The translations under genes were made by a program, and so were the position numbers. From Pomphorhynchus laevis (taxonomy: Eukaryota > Acanthocephala > Palaeacanthocephala > Echinorhynchida > Pomphorhynchidae), in NCBI GenBank assembly GCA_012934845.2, contig WNNJ02001611.1, forward strand, positions 62,001-126,000: 64,000 nt of DNA, in the 5' to 3' direction. Below the pieces are notes generated by a model. That model saw only the letters and a program-made list of their open reading frames with translations, was not told the origin of the DNA and ran no database searches. The first letter of the stretch is position 1; the number at the start of each line of letters is the position of its first letter. Below, piece after piece: positions 29,601-41,539 of this stretch.

Positions 29601-31420
29601 CAATCAATTTTGATATCAATTTCATATTTTAGATCTTTTAAATGTAACAGAAAAAATTGTATAGTTTGTGATGTTATAAATAATAATAATTGTATCGTAA
29701 GTAATACGACAAACAAATGTTTTTCATTAAATATTAATAATAATTGTAACTGCAATACCGCAGGTGTAGTGTATCTAATACAATGTACATGTGGATTGCA
29801 ATATATAGGAAAAACATATCAAATGTTAAAAACTAGGTTTAGGCAACACATATATAATATACAGCATAATAGTCAAACTATATTTCATAAACATATGAGA
29901 TTAATAGGACATGATATTAAAAACTGTAAATTATTTATTTTAGAACATATTATCGAAGAAAAATTTCAATATTAAATCAAAAACTATTAGAAAAAGAAGA
30001 TTTTTGGATTAAAACGCTTAATTCCATGTACCCATTAGGATTGAATGACGTGGTACAAGGAATTGGCAGAAGTAGTATAATACATAATAAACAACTATAT
30101 TATAATAATCCGGTTAAACGCAAACCAAGAAGTCATGGTGATAAAAGGAATAAAAAAAATAAACTTAAAACTATTAAAAAAGACAAGTATAATTATGGAA
30201 AAATTAGAAATATTAAAACAATTTTTAAGAGATAATAAACTAAAAGATCTTTATGTAAATATAAGAAGTTTTTCTAAAGATATCATATGTTCAATAAATC
30301 AAAAATTAATTAACGACTATGATAGGCTAAGTTGTATAATAGACAGTTATTGTAATACAAAATACTATAATCGTACAATAAATGTTAATAATAACAATAG
30401 AAAATATACATTAACCATAAACTTCATTAATAAATGTATAGATAACATAAATATAGCCGGACTTTTAAATAATTCTAAAAGTAAAGAAATAATAGGGTCA
30501 GATTTAAGTAAATATATTCCTAAAATAAGGTATAAGCTCCTACCACCAATTAGGACGAAAAATTTGTAATTATAATAAAGAATTAAAATCAATATGTAAC
30601 GATAATATTAGAAACATAATGGAAACAGAATGCAATTGTAAAAGTCTTAATTTTGATAAAATAAATGAACATATATGTACTCATAATTAGAATAAATTAA
30701 AAATTGTGAATTAAGGAAAATGCTATCAAAAGGGTATAAATATAGATTATATAATAATAAAAATAAAATTTACAATTCGTTATATAATGACTTAGTCAGC
30801 TTACTTTGGTAAGCTGATTAATAGTGGAAGCTTAAATGCATGAAGATAGCATAAATATAGCCGGACTTTTAAATTATTCTAAAAGTAATGAAATAATAGG
30901 ATCAGATTTAGCTAAATATATTCCTAAAATAAGGTATAAGTTGTTACCGCTATTAGGACTTAAAATTTGTTATTATAATAAAGAAATTAGAAAGTAATTA
31001 GAAACATAATGAAAACAGAATGAAATAAAAATTGAGAAAAACATTATCGAAATAAATTTAGCGGATTTTGTAAAAAAAAAATTAATGCTTACGTATTGAA
31101 AAAAACGAAAATTGTCGATATTTGAACGTTAAATTAACATTAATTTATGTTAATGTATTAATTTATTAATTTATATATTAATATTGTTATACCGTAAAGA
31201 TAAATAATAATAAATCGTAATAATAAATAATAAATCTTAAGTGAATGTAAATAAATATAATATAAATATGCACTTATTAATCTTAAGTTAATAAATATAT
31301 GGATAAATTTGAATTATAGGAAGCCATACATATTTTAATACTTCAAATTTATAAATTTAGGACATTAGACAAATAAATTGTGTTTCAATGTGAGGTTATA
31401 GTAGCCCAATTATAGCTGAT
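29600..31420 (+). mobile_element. Naiad-type element copy d, GIY-YIG and RT N-terminal half
   Basis: The only copy in the window with the N-terminal endonuclease. Order: GIY-YIG (29610-29975), linker with NDVVQGIGRSSIIHNKQLYYNN (about 30040-30110), RT fingers in an interrupted frame (30135-30569), the CxC motif ECNCKS (about 30628-30645), and a second broken copy of the SKEIIGSDL region (about 30845-30975). The RT motif remnants reach NSSPIIAD at about 31400-31420. An RTE LINE (minus) begins there. Confidence 0.87.
29610..29975 (+). CDS. Naiad N-terminal GIY-YIG endonuclease
   Basis: 121 codons. A Cys-rich start (FKCNRKNCIVCD, about residues 10-21; further Cys at 40-56, NNCNCN) leads into GVVYLIQC (the GIY half, about 54-61) and LQYIGKTYQMLKTRFRQH (the YIG half with the following Arg and the first H, about 65-82). 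NIQHNSQTIFHKHM (about 84-97) and the C-terminal LEHI with the expected glutamate follow. The Cys/Cys/His/His pattern is that of PLE endonucleases. It stands upstream of the RT, unlike canonical Penelope/Poseidon. The ORF ends before the linker; the linker at 30026 is in another frame. Confidence 0.87.
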   Translation: MISISYFRSFKCNRKNCIVCDVINNNNCIVSNTTNKCFSLNINNNCNCNTAGVVYLIQCTCGLQYIGKTYQMLKTRFRQHIYNIQHNSQTIFHKHMRLIGHDIKNCKLFILEHIIEEKFQY

Positions 31421-31424
31421 GTTC

Positions 31425-34105
31425 ATGTTGATGTTTCCGTTGATGTTGATTGTACCAATTTTAAGTCGTAGTCCGTATTGTGCGAGTCGATTTTTACACA
31501 CTCTAGTTAATTCCTCGAGGTCGTTCTTGTTGTTCGTTGCCATCATAACATCGTCTGCATAGAGAATATTGCAGGGAATCGGTCTTTGGATATCAAGCGT
31601 TATAGCGTCCATAACTGTACTGAATATGGACGGCGAGAGTACGCTTCCTTGGTGGACACCCACTGATATTCGAAATGGCTGCGACATTTCAGCTGCATTT
31701 CAAACTAGGCTCTTGGTGTTCTGTTAGAGAAACATCACCTAACGGATTAGATCTTCGGAATTTGATGCTGTCGGAGATATTCAATGATATTAACGATATC
31801 AAGTGTAGGGATTTATTTCTCTCCAGGCGATTTTCAAGGATCAGTCGTGCGGCGTGAATGGCGTCAGTAGTGCAACAATTTTTGATAAATCCTGTTTGGT
31901 TAATGGAAATATGAACGATATCTCGGATACGCTTGTCTAGCATTCGTTCAAAGATCTTCATAGTTTGCTTGAGTAATCGTATTCGACGGTAACTGGAGCA
32001 ATCTGCTGAATTCCCCAACTTTTTCCATATCGGTATAGTGGAACTGCTCTGCCAGTCGTTTGAAATCCCTTGTTTATCAATAATCATGTTGAAACAATGG
32101 TAAGCCATGTGATCACGTTCCAGCCTTTGGCTTTCCAGAGCTTGATTCAATGTTCATCTGGGCATGTGGCTTTAAAATAGATAATCAAATTAGATAATCA
32201 AATTAGATAATCAAATTTAATCAGAGGAGATACGTCATTAGCATGTATTTGACACGACTGCAATGTTGGGTTAAGGAATATGAGATCGAAACCTGATAAC
32301 ATATCAGTTCCTTTTGATGACCTCTAATTCTTATTATTATCCATCGTCTGTTATTTATTATTCAATTCAAAAATTGACTTTTATTTTGAATTTAAATTTT
32401 AAATTTTAACTTGACATGAATATAAATTCTATAAAATCTTCAATAATTATTTATTATTTATAATAATTTTTTTAGTATTAAAAACGTAGACTCAGTTATC
32501 TGATCTAATTTGCTCTTCGCTATACGATGTAGCGTTTCATCTACTTCGTCTCTTATTATTCGAAATATTTGACTGGACGCTACTGAAACTTGTAGGATCG
32601 AGTTTGTGGAAACTATTTATTCTAGATTTCCTCAAAGTGATCACGCCATCTCTCTAGAACTTACGGTCTATCAATGATTAGTTATCCGTCCCTTTCATTA
32701 ATGCAGTAAAACTTTTCGATGTCCTGCATATTTTGATGCTTGAGCTTCACAATCCGAAATAGGTCCTGTTCGCCATCTGATGTATCTAGTCTATTTTGTT
32801 CTTTATCATAGAGGATCGCTCCGGCAACCGCAACGGTTTCTAGCTTTTCTCTTTCCTTCGGGATATACATGCCAATTTGTTTGTGTCTTGTCACTGAGAT
32901 AGGCATGGACTAGTCATTTCTTGTCTTTGACTTTTGCTTTCACCTCTCCCGTCAAGAGCCATGTATTACGTTCAATGTATCTTTTACTGGGTTTTGTACG
33001 GTCGGGTGTCTTATATGTTCTGGTATGCACTATGTATCTAGTATTGTTCCATGTTTCTTAAAATGTCGTTAATTCGAGAAGCCGTATCGTCGAGATCACC
33101 TTTGCTTTCATATCATGAAAACGCCACCATTTGATTCTAGATGATCCCGGGTGCTTACCCGTCACTTTTTGCTGAGTTGTTTGATTTTCAAGACTGAAAT
33201 TATCGGGCTGTGTTGCGTTGCGAGCGTCTCGTATGGCACGGCCCTAACATTAGTTACGGTTGACAAATACATAAGCTACACGGGAATAAAATCGATTTGA
33301 GTTTTGTTGCTCGCGCTATAAACAGTTGAAAGCTGTGTAGGTTGCTTGATGAACCATATATTGGTAAGAACGAGATCATGCGAGTCAGCAAACTCAATTA
33401 TGCGTTATCCCTCATTATTAAATTGTCTATAGCCTTTACCGCCATGACATCGATATCCATCAGCAGTCTGCCTGACATGCATGTTAAGATCGCCAGCAAT
33501 TATGATGTATTCAGCAGAAGAAATTGCCCGTATGTGACAATCCAGGGTTTCCGAAAAAGCACCTTATACTGTACCACTACGTCTAGTCTGTGAAGTATAT
33601 ACGGAGGAAATGTGAGCAAAGTGGTCCGCCGCCACAATGGTTATTTTCATGAGTCGATCGTGGTAGCAACTAACCGGCATTGCTGAGTCGCGGAAACGCT
33701 CAGAGACTAACTTCATCATTAGTTCTCAACGTGCCATAATAGAACAACTTGTAGCCACTGTTACCACGCTCCCGCTCCATGTCGTACGCTTTACCCCCGT
33801 TCCATCATGTTTTCTGAAATGCACAAATATCTATATGACTTCTCAACATTGAGGCGATATCCTCAGGTTTACCTGTGAGAGTTCCAACGTTTAGGGATGC
33901 TACACGAATATTATCTTTTCTCAACTTCTTTTTCTTTTGAACTTGTTTGCTTGAGTTCCTACGCCGTTCATGCGTTGAGAATCCTCGTATACTTTTTGGT
34001 TAAGACCCGCCCTGCTGCTTCGATTACAGTGTATCCCAGCAATTCGAAAATTGAAGGACTTTACCATTCAAAAATAGAAAGACTTCAGTTTGAAAATTGA
34101 AGGAC
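31425..34105 (-). mobile_element. RTE-clade LINE, decayed longer copy
   Basis: Minus-strand RTE order from right to left: endonuclease remnants (about 33040-34000; for example the reverse-strand GYKLFYYGT-like and SAYAP-like parts), linker LDTSDGEQDLFRIVKLKHQ (32682-32906), RT fingers IPIWKKLGNSADCSSYRRIRLL (about 32005-32070), and SVGVHQGSVLSPSIFSTVMD plus CNILYADDVMMATN (31385-31687). GVHQGS..SP and YADD are the expected RT motifs. A Naiad-derived unit is inserted at 32172-32510, between RT and linker. Many breaks; the part right of 33,600 is hard to read. Confidence 0.82.
32172..32510 (+). mobile_element. Naiad-derived non-coding unit inserted in the RTE LINE
   Basis: An insertion of about 340 bases with no coding sequence. 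It starts with three copies of a 13-base TAGATAATCAAAT unit, continues with the 8 bp hairpin (GATACGT...ATGTATT) and a TTGATGA box, and ends in the family terminus ACGTAGACTCAGTTATCTGATC. RTE sequence lies on both sides, so this compact unit transposed as a whole. Confidence 0.8.
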
Positions 34106-35270
34106 TTTACCATTGATACCGATTTTTGTTAGTATCATCCTGATCGTCCTGTAGTATGGGCCTGATAACGCGGTTGTCCGCATTAAACTCACCTTACAGC
34201 TGGTATGCTGTTGAAAGTTTCCAAGAAAACCACGAGGAGGAACAAACACACCCCCTATCCTTATTCTTAATAAAACTAATATTGAGTTATTAAAATTATT
34301 CCTTATTTAATTAATTATTTAGATTGAGTTAAAAATCTAATTTACAGCATCTAATTTGATCTAATTAATCAAAAGATTACGCTTTTATTGACTTTGAAAT
34401 ATTGATTTTTAGTTTTATAATCTCATTTTAAAAATTTTATTTCTAATTTTTTATTAGTTTCGAATAATCAATTATTTAGGTAGCTTGCATTTTTTAAATC
34501 TAAATTCTGAATATTTTAAATCTATCAGCTCTGACGATGAGCGCAGAAATTCTCATCGTCAGATTTTATGTATGCATGATCTCATGTTAATTATCCCAGT
34601 AAGATTTGTAACGTTCAGTGAAGGAGTTCCCTTTGTGTTTATACTTATATAAAAAATACGAAAAAAATGCGGCAAGTTTTTGATTTGCTCTATCCAGCTG
34701 GATCGCGGTATCTATATAGTCTGTCAAGAGAGCTTTCTGAAACAAGCTAATAAGAAACCGCTTTTCGACATTATGAGAGTGTTCTAGTTACCTCAACAGA
34801 CTTTTTCTATAGTAATGAGCAATGTCTTTACTCAAGATTTTATAGGATGTCCGATCCCTTAACCATATCTCTAAGGCTCATACTGACTGGATTACTCAGA
34901 TACTTCATTTCGGTCACTTATTACCATAATATCGTTCCTTTGGTCATTAGAGTTCATGATCATTGATTTAAATTTATGAAAGAATATTACATTCTAGACA
35001 GAAATCTTTGTCTTGAGGCTCAGCTTTAGCTTTTCCACAACAAATCTATGCAAACAATGCATTACCACGTTATATCTACAGATCAATTGTCCAATATGTT
35101 TTTAGCTTTTGTCGTCATTTGCGAACAACGCGACTAAGCACTTGAACTCATGATATTTGTTATGACTTTAAATATTACTAGCTCTTGTAGTCAATGGTTG
35201 AACGTATAATGCTTGATATTACATCAAAATCTCATATTTAATGTATTTTGATAAGCGAGTTGACTCTTAG
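34106..35270. other. Unassigned AT-rich region
   Basis: Contains AT-rich DNA and scattered short open stretches without recognisable exons. The missing first exon of the Mpv17-family gene could lie here, but no convincing candidate was seen. Confidence 0.4.
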
Positions 35271-35668
35271 ACACGTAATTTACTGCTTAAATAAAAACAA
35301 AAAATTTAAATTTTAAATAAAAATCGATTTTTATGAATTGACTAATAAATAACAGACAATGTATCAGAATATGAATGCGGACTAACTGACTAAGATACTA
35401 ACTAAATAATAAATAATTTTATTATTTATTATAATAAATAGAAATTTTTTATAATTTAAATTTATATTTATTAACGACAATAAATAAAAATATAAAATAA
35501 ATTTATATTTATTTTTTTGTTGATTTGTAATTTTATTTTTTGAATTAAAAATTAAAAATTTAAATTTTAAATAAAAATCAATTTTTATGAATTGACTAAT
35601 AAATAACAGACGATGTACTTGAATAAGGAATAGAGGTTATTAGGAGTTATCAGAATAAGGATTAGAGG
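35271..35668 (-). repeat. Two tandem Naiad-terminus remnants
   Basis: Minus-orientation copies of the GTATCAGAATA...TTTATTAGTCAATTCATAAAAATCG portion near 35305-35385 and 35545-35650, separated by AT-rich DNA. The right end touches the splice acceptor of the Mpv17-family exon. Confidence 0.6.
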
Positions 35669-35684
35669 TCACAAACATTTACAG

Positions 35685-37928
35685 AATTTTCTGAATATCT
35701 TAGTTCTTAGTTTGTTTTTAGGAGCAATGATGGGCATTGGTAGCGTCATCGCCCAATTTATCACTCGAGAGAAACATGATAAATTCAATGTAAAATCAAT
35801 TATGCAATTTTCGTTATACGGATTCATTTTTGCTGTAAGTATTAGTAGATGAAAATGACATAAAAATACCATCTAAATATAACGGTACTGGGCTAAGTTG
35901 ACATCAAATCTATCTAGTATGAATAATTTAATTAAAAATATTACTAATCTTTTTAACATTAAATTGAATTGGAGAATCAACCCATTTTAAAACATTTTAA
36001 ACTTTGAAACATCTAGTATATCAGATGATTTATTTGTAATGTAATTCTCAGGGTCCGATAATGCATAATTGGTTTACATTTTTGAATGCATACTTTCCTC
36101 CAATAACACAGTACAGAGTATTAAAAATGGTGTGCATCGACCAGGTATGTAATACAAAGCACGTTCCTATTTTGATTGATATTCACGATATTTACTTATA
36201 TATCAACTTAGATGATTATGAGTCCACTTAATGTTGCATTGTTTGTAACGTACTGCTATTTCTGGAACACCGAGAATGTAATCATACAGATAAAAAAATT
36301 CTTCTTTCAGGTATTCAACTTTAAGCAAATGATATTTATATTACAATTTACAGGATTTCGTCTCTATTCTTCTAAGTAGTTACACAATATGGCCAATAGT
36401 TCAATTCATTAACTTCTGTTTGATACCTTTAAACCGAAGGTATGTTATTTTTGACAAAGTTTAGTCAATCGACAATTAGAATCTTTTAAGCTTCAACATC
36501 TGAAATTTTATCTAATTTTATCGTAATTTTTAATTCGTAATAATTAATAATATTACGTAATTATAATTATAGCGTATAATTTTTATTTATTATTTATTAA
36601 AGCACTTTCACTAACTAAAGATAATTACCGTTGTCTACCCGCGAATTTAAATATATTAACAGCAAAAAGTGTAAAGTTTTATTTTGATTTTTACCGTAAA
36701 TAATTGCTTTTCAAATTGTGCGAATGTTGCATCGTGAAAAATGTTGAAAGAATTTTAGACACATAAAATTTAAGAATTTTAGAATTCTTGTTTCTGGATT
36801 CTGATTTTAGAATCTGCGCGCTTAAATTCCAAATATGTAAAAATTGTCTTTATCCAGTATTCGATCGAATATATATATAATATTACTGCGATATATAAAA
36901 AATGAATCTCGAAAGACAGATCCGGGAAGGCAGTTCTCACTATGCTACATGTAATATGTACACTAGCAAATCTTATATATAATATTTTGTTATTGCGAAA
37001 AATCGCTTGAAACTGTGGTCCAGGAGCCAAAACTGGCTACGATTGATTTTAAATCCATATGTGCTGCTAAATAACTGGACTTTGATCATCATCTCCATCA
37101 GTATAATGTATCACTCCGAGACGTTCCTAACCACCCAGCAGTCATCGTCAGTCGGATGAAGTGGTTAGGGTACGTTTCGACTGCTTTCGTAATAAAAAGA
37201 AACACCAGAAATTCCTAAAATGGAATAATTGTAATAATTGGAATACTTGTAATAATTATCCTTGTGATTAACCCATCTAAACTGTGTGACGATCCTTGAA
37301 CAATCTTAAAATCCTGAACGTACCGATGAAGCTCAATAATAAGAAACCGGTCTAGGGATTTGATTGCTGATGGACGGTGGTTTTCAATATTCAGTTATGT
37401 CCATTTCCCTTGTATAATATATAATATATATAATATATATAATATATATTATAATATTTATATTATTATATATATTTATAATATATATTATAAATATATA
37501 TAATTATGTATATTTGATTTCTTCTACTTCATGTGATTTTGCGATGATTTTTTGTTGCATCATAATAATCAAATCATATTAGCTAACTGAGTCTACAAAT
37601 TAAAAATAAAGATAAATAATTAAAAATAATAAATAATTATATAAGATTTATATTTATATAATCATAAAACTTATAATTAAGATAATTTATAATTTATAAT
37701 TATATAAAATTAAAATTTAAGTCAATTTTTGTGAATTGACTAATAAAAGCTTGGCGCTGAGCCATGCTTTTATTTTTAATATTTTAAATTATTATTTTTA
37801 ATATTTTTAATATTTAATTTATAAATTTTAAAGCAAAATTCTTTCCGTTTAGAATTATATTTGTTAACTCAATTGCATTAATTTGGAACACATTCCTTGC
37901 CTTGAAAGTTCGATCAAATAAAGACTGA
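35685..37928 (+). CDS. Mpv17/PMP22-family membrane protein, spliced, 5' end missing
   Basis: Assembled from splice signals: exons 35685-35834, 36052-36144, 36212-36310, 36354-36439 and 37853-37928 (stop TGA at 37926). All introns are GT-AG and the phases agree (0, 0, 0, then a split codon with 2 bases before and 1 after the last intron). The 167-residue product carries MGIGSVIAQF, GPIMHNWFTFLN, IWPIVQFINFCLIPLNRR and FVNSIALIWNTFLALK, the family's conserved boxes in order, with about four hydrophobic segments. Mpv17/PXMP2 proteins sit in mitochondrial inner or peroxisomal membranes and form channels; substrate is unknown here. The first about 15-25 residues with the start codon were not found. 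Intron 4 (1413 bp) has absorbed repeats. Confidence 0.88.
36440..37852 (+). other. Fourth intron of the Mpv17-family gene, with repeats
   Basis: Holds an AT-only microsatellite of ATAATATAT words (about 37410-37510) and a degenerate minus-orientation Naiad-terminus copy (about 37565-37760, including TTAGCTAACTGAGTCTAC). The rest is plain AT-rich intron. The donor GTATGT is at 36440 and the acceptor TTTAG ends at 37852. Confidence 0.75.
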
Positions 37929-38520
37929 ATTTTAAACCGTTGAGCAGAAGTTAGTATGCTTAACTGAAATTTGAGCAGAATTTTGTCTGCTACTGTTTGT
38001 ATCACAATTTTATGTAAAAAATGCTAAAGGTATATTTCGTAAATTTCTTTATAATACTTCTTACTAAAATGATTCTCAAAATGATAATAACTCTTTTAAA
38101 GTTTAAAAAATAAACAACAAAAATTTAAAAAGTTTACAATTAATTCGCATGTTTTTCCTTTTAAATTCCTTTAAAAGGAAATTAATTAATTAATTAATTC
38201 TTTTACTACAGAAGTATACTCATTGGTATTCAACTAAAAAAAAATATGACTTCAATTGATGCACATTTAATTCTTTGATTTATTTACTAAAATTTAAACA
38301 CCAAATATGATAAGATAATATGAATTTTTATTCAAATTTAAAAATGTCAATTAACGATATTTATGCACTTTTCTTTCATTGCATTACTGATAAATTACTA
38401 AGAGGCCAAGGCCTATAGGGTAAAATGACAAACAAAAATATTTGTATAATGCGACCTCTATGAGGAACAATGAATTGTAAAGTGGCATTCATGGGCAAAA
38501 AGGTTCCCCACTGTTACATT
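37929..38520 (+). other. 3' flank of the Mpv17-family gene
   Basis: AT-rich downstream DNA, likely the 3' UTR for at least part. A TTAATTAATTAATTAATT run lies near 38185. No further exon was seen. Confidence 0.4.
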
Positions 38521-38529
38521 AGATGATGT

Positions 38530-38878
38530 TACCTCTCTTTCAAACAAAGTACAATGATGGATATCAAGGGCAAAACCAGAAAAAAAGTATCATTTTCAAG
38601 ACATTTCAAAGATTTCCAATAGCATCTTCCTGGAAACAATACGACATAACGAAACGACAGCGACGTAATTTGGGTAGTTCTGGTACAAAGCAGGTAAAAG
38701 CAGATTAGTGCCTTGAAAGAGGCACTAATGGAATCAAATAAAGATTTAGATGCATGGCGATATTACCTGAACGATTCAGAACAAAGTTTAAACTCTGACA
38801 AAGGCCGATTTGTGCAAAGTTCCAGCCATTTATCAAAAGTTAAATGTGATGAATCATCAAGACAATGCGGTACATAAC
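38530..38878 (+). pseudogene. Coding-like fragment, unrecognised, with in-frame stops
   Basis: One frame reads STMMDIKGKTRKKVSFSRHF...KEALMESNKDLDAWRYYLND...VQSSSHLSK. It has three in-frame stops between 38619 and 38701 and a terminal TAA at about 38876. The composition is protein-like, but the family was not recognised. It could be a decayed host exon or an element leader preceding the LINE that starts at about 38960. Confidence 0.3.
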
Positions 38879-38959
38879 TCAACAGAACCGTATAGGACAA
38901 GCAACAATATATGCGACTCTAATACGCTCACAATAAACCAAGGGAGGGTACAATGCTAA

Positions 38960-40905
38960 ATTTGTCACAGAATCTTCATCGCTAGCGCTTCCGAAATGGT
39001 ACGAAGACATGGTCCAACGCCAGGTTGTCCTGATTCTAGGCTCCCGCCTGTCAATGATCCAGACAACATCACCCTGTTTAGATATATCCGTAAGCCTGCC
39101 GTGGCTACCAGCGAAGACACCGATCGCTCTTTTCGCACTCAACTGTTATCCGCAAATTTTCTTGTAATCCGTCGTATTCCGCGCGCCGCTCGACCTGTCG
39201 TTGCCTCGAAGTTTCAGCATATTGTCGCAGTCGTGGATCGCACTTCTAAAGAGTCGGTGTAGTGGAGTCTACTCAGCTTCCCTAAAATTGCCCTTCGCGT
39301 GCCTTAGCGAATCATTGTACGCGCTCTGATCCCTCAATATCTGTAAAGATTCGAGCTGCTTGCGCACGCTACCAATTCTCTGCTGACGGCAGTATGGAGG
39401 AACATAACCGATGAAACATCACAAAGAATAAATCCGCCGTGGATCAACTGCGCCGAAAGATTTATGAAACAATTGAGGACGACAGCAACATCCGCGGCAC
39501 TGTTCGTACTGTGTGCAGGGTCTCGGGAATCGTACCTATGATAAAACATAACTACAACTTTACAAACTAAGCACCTCCCGAGAAGACTATCTACCGATTG
39601 CCTACCTTTGCCGCTTTATTCTCTCGATTGCGGCCCGGTAATTACCGCCGCATCTTCACTGTGCTCTTTACATTCTTTCCCGCCCCCGTGCGCTGATGGC
39701 CCTGACGGCTTAAGCCAAATGCACCTACGAGATATCACAGGATTTTTAGTAGAGGCCTCACCAAGCCACTTGGTCACGGCTTTAATGAATCTAATGACAA
39801 TTCGTCTAGAGGGAACAGTATTGAATAACGTTGCTAATATTCTATGCGGCGGAAAGTTACTCGCTTTCCTAAAGAAAGATGGTGATATCCGTCTGATCGC
39901 CATCAGATTTACAATTTGCCACATCGCTTCTAAACTGACATGTCAATTCGCATCCGGTCCGCTCTCCGATCATTTTCTCCGTATACAGCTAGGCGTCGGT
40001 TCCCCGAGCGGAATCGAAGCGGCAAACATGCATCTCGAGTGTTCAAGCGTTACATGGCTAGTCGTAACAACACTACGGTAAACTTGGCTACTACGCCTTC
40101 AACTACTTGAGCAGAAATGCAATCCTGAGCTGCGTTGCTTTCGAAATACCGCATATTTTACCGCTTGTTCGACTTTGTTACGACCGCAATAGCGAACTTC
40201 TATTCGGAAACAAACGTATCCTCTCGACTGAAGGCGTTCAGTAGGGAGACCTATTGGGCCATATACTATTTTGCCTCACCGTCAGCAGCTTGGTAAATAG
40301 CTTAAAATTCAGTTTGAACCTATGGTGCCTCGACAACTGCGTCATGGGCGGCACGGTAAAGGACATTCTGGCCGATATCCACAAAAAAATGTGCGAGGTG
40401 ATCACCGACAGCAGGAATGTGAGCCAAGCTATCACGTGCAAGCTAACTGGGTGCAAGGCTATCACACCTCAAGACGCACAGCTTCTGGGTACACCGCTTG
40501 GCGGTCAATCAAGCATTGACAACGCATTAAGCTGCACAGTGAACGAGCTTTATAACGCCGGAATCCGGTTGACCAAATTGAGCGCTCAAGACGCATTCCT
40601 GATTTTGCTCAGCTTGCCAAAGATTGACTTCCTTCCTCAATGTACCCCCTGCCACAGTGTTTGACAGGCATACACCAGGCGTACACCGTGCCAACGAAAC
40701 CTCGAAGCAAACGACTTTATCGCTCCGTCTTGGAGCCCTCGGTGTTTGCCAGGCATTGGAGCATGTCATTTCTGCGTACGGTTTATCCATCAACGACACA
40801 ATGGAATTGAAGAAGATACTGCTACGAAACTGTCCTCTGTTAAGTCTTAGCCCTTTAGAATTTGACTGGGAAAATCCACAAATCAATGAAACGTGATAGT
40901 CCCTC
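38960..40905 (+). mobile_element. RLE-type LINE, decayed copy
   Basis: Plus-strand homologue of the element at 47205-50090. The N-terminal finger region with RHGPTPGCPDSRLPP (about 39000-39050), VIRRIPRAARPVVASKF (about 39160-39215), the CADGPDGLSQMHLRDI linker (about 39685-39740), LCGGKLLAFLKKDGDIRLIAI (about 39840-39905) and the RT palm (39900-40400), where WCLDNCVMGGTVKDILADI replaces the YLDD box with CLDN. It ends after the SPLEFDWENPQ stretch at about 40890 and seems to lack the C-terminal endonuclease. Several frame breaks. Confidence 0.78.
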
Positions 40906-41539
40906 CCTGCGCGACTATCATTTATAAAGTTGATTTATAAAGTTGAGTAAAGCAAAAGATCCAAGAAAAATGTGAATACATATAAAGTACATATATATGT
41001 AATATATATTAACACAAATGAACCAGCGGTCATACAATAAAAGCACTGCGGAATATTGTTATATTGTTATTGAATCATAATTATATATATTTATTTATAC
41101 AATATATTTATATACAATAAATATTGTTTATTGTATAAACAATAAACAATAATCATTGTTTATTGCGCGTCAACCACATCATTGTCGTTTAGTGCTCGGG
41201 AGTGACACAAACAACATATTTGTTTCTTAAAAATAAAAATACGAAGACATGTAGCCCTTCTTGAGAAATGTCATAATACCCGTACAATTCAAAACATTTC
41301 CGACATATAATGCTACTGATAAGCAGTACTTAGGAACACTTGAACAGAAAAAATATAATATTTTTTGGTAATTATACCGGAGATATGAGTTACTCTAAGA
41401 AAATCTCGATATTCCCATCAAGTGAAAATTGTGAATTTGTTAAAAATGCAGTCTTTCAGCCGGCCACGCGCACGGAATGTTAGATCAGACTGTGAAATTT
41501 GTGAAATTTTCTTGTCAATGTTGTATATACGACTATATA
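40906..41539. other. Spacer with AT palindromes
   Basis: No exon recognised. Includes an inverted repeat with 11 bp arms (41123-41133 and 41140-41150, spacer TATAAA) and further copies of the TTTATTGT word. Confidence 0.5.

Noticed and set aside
29610-29975. Selenocysteine-type Naiad endonuclease
   Set aside because: Cysteines are encoded as Cys codons; no TGA at the expected Cys positions was seen.
37405-37510. Telomere-like or origin-like AT repeat
   Set aside because: Simple ATAATATAT microsatellite inside an intron; no telomere unit.
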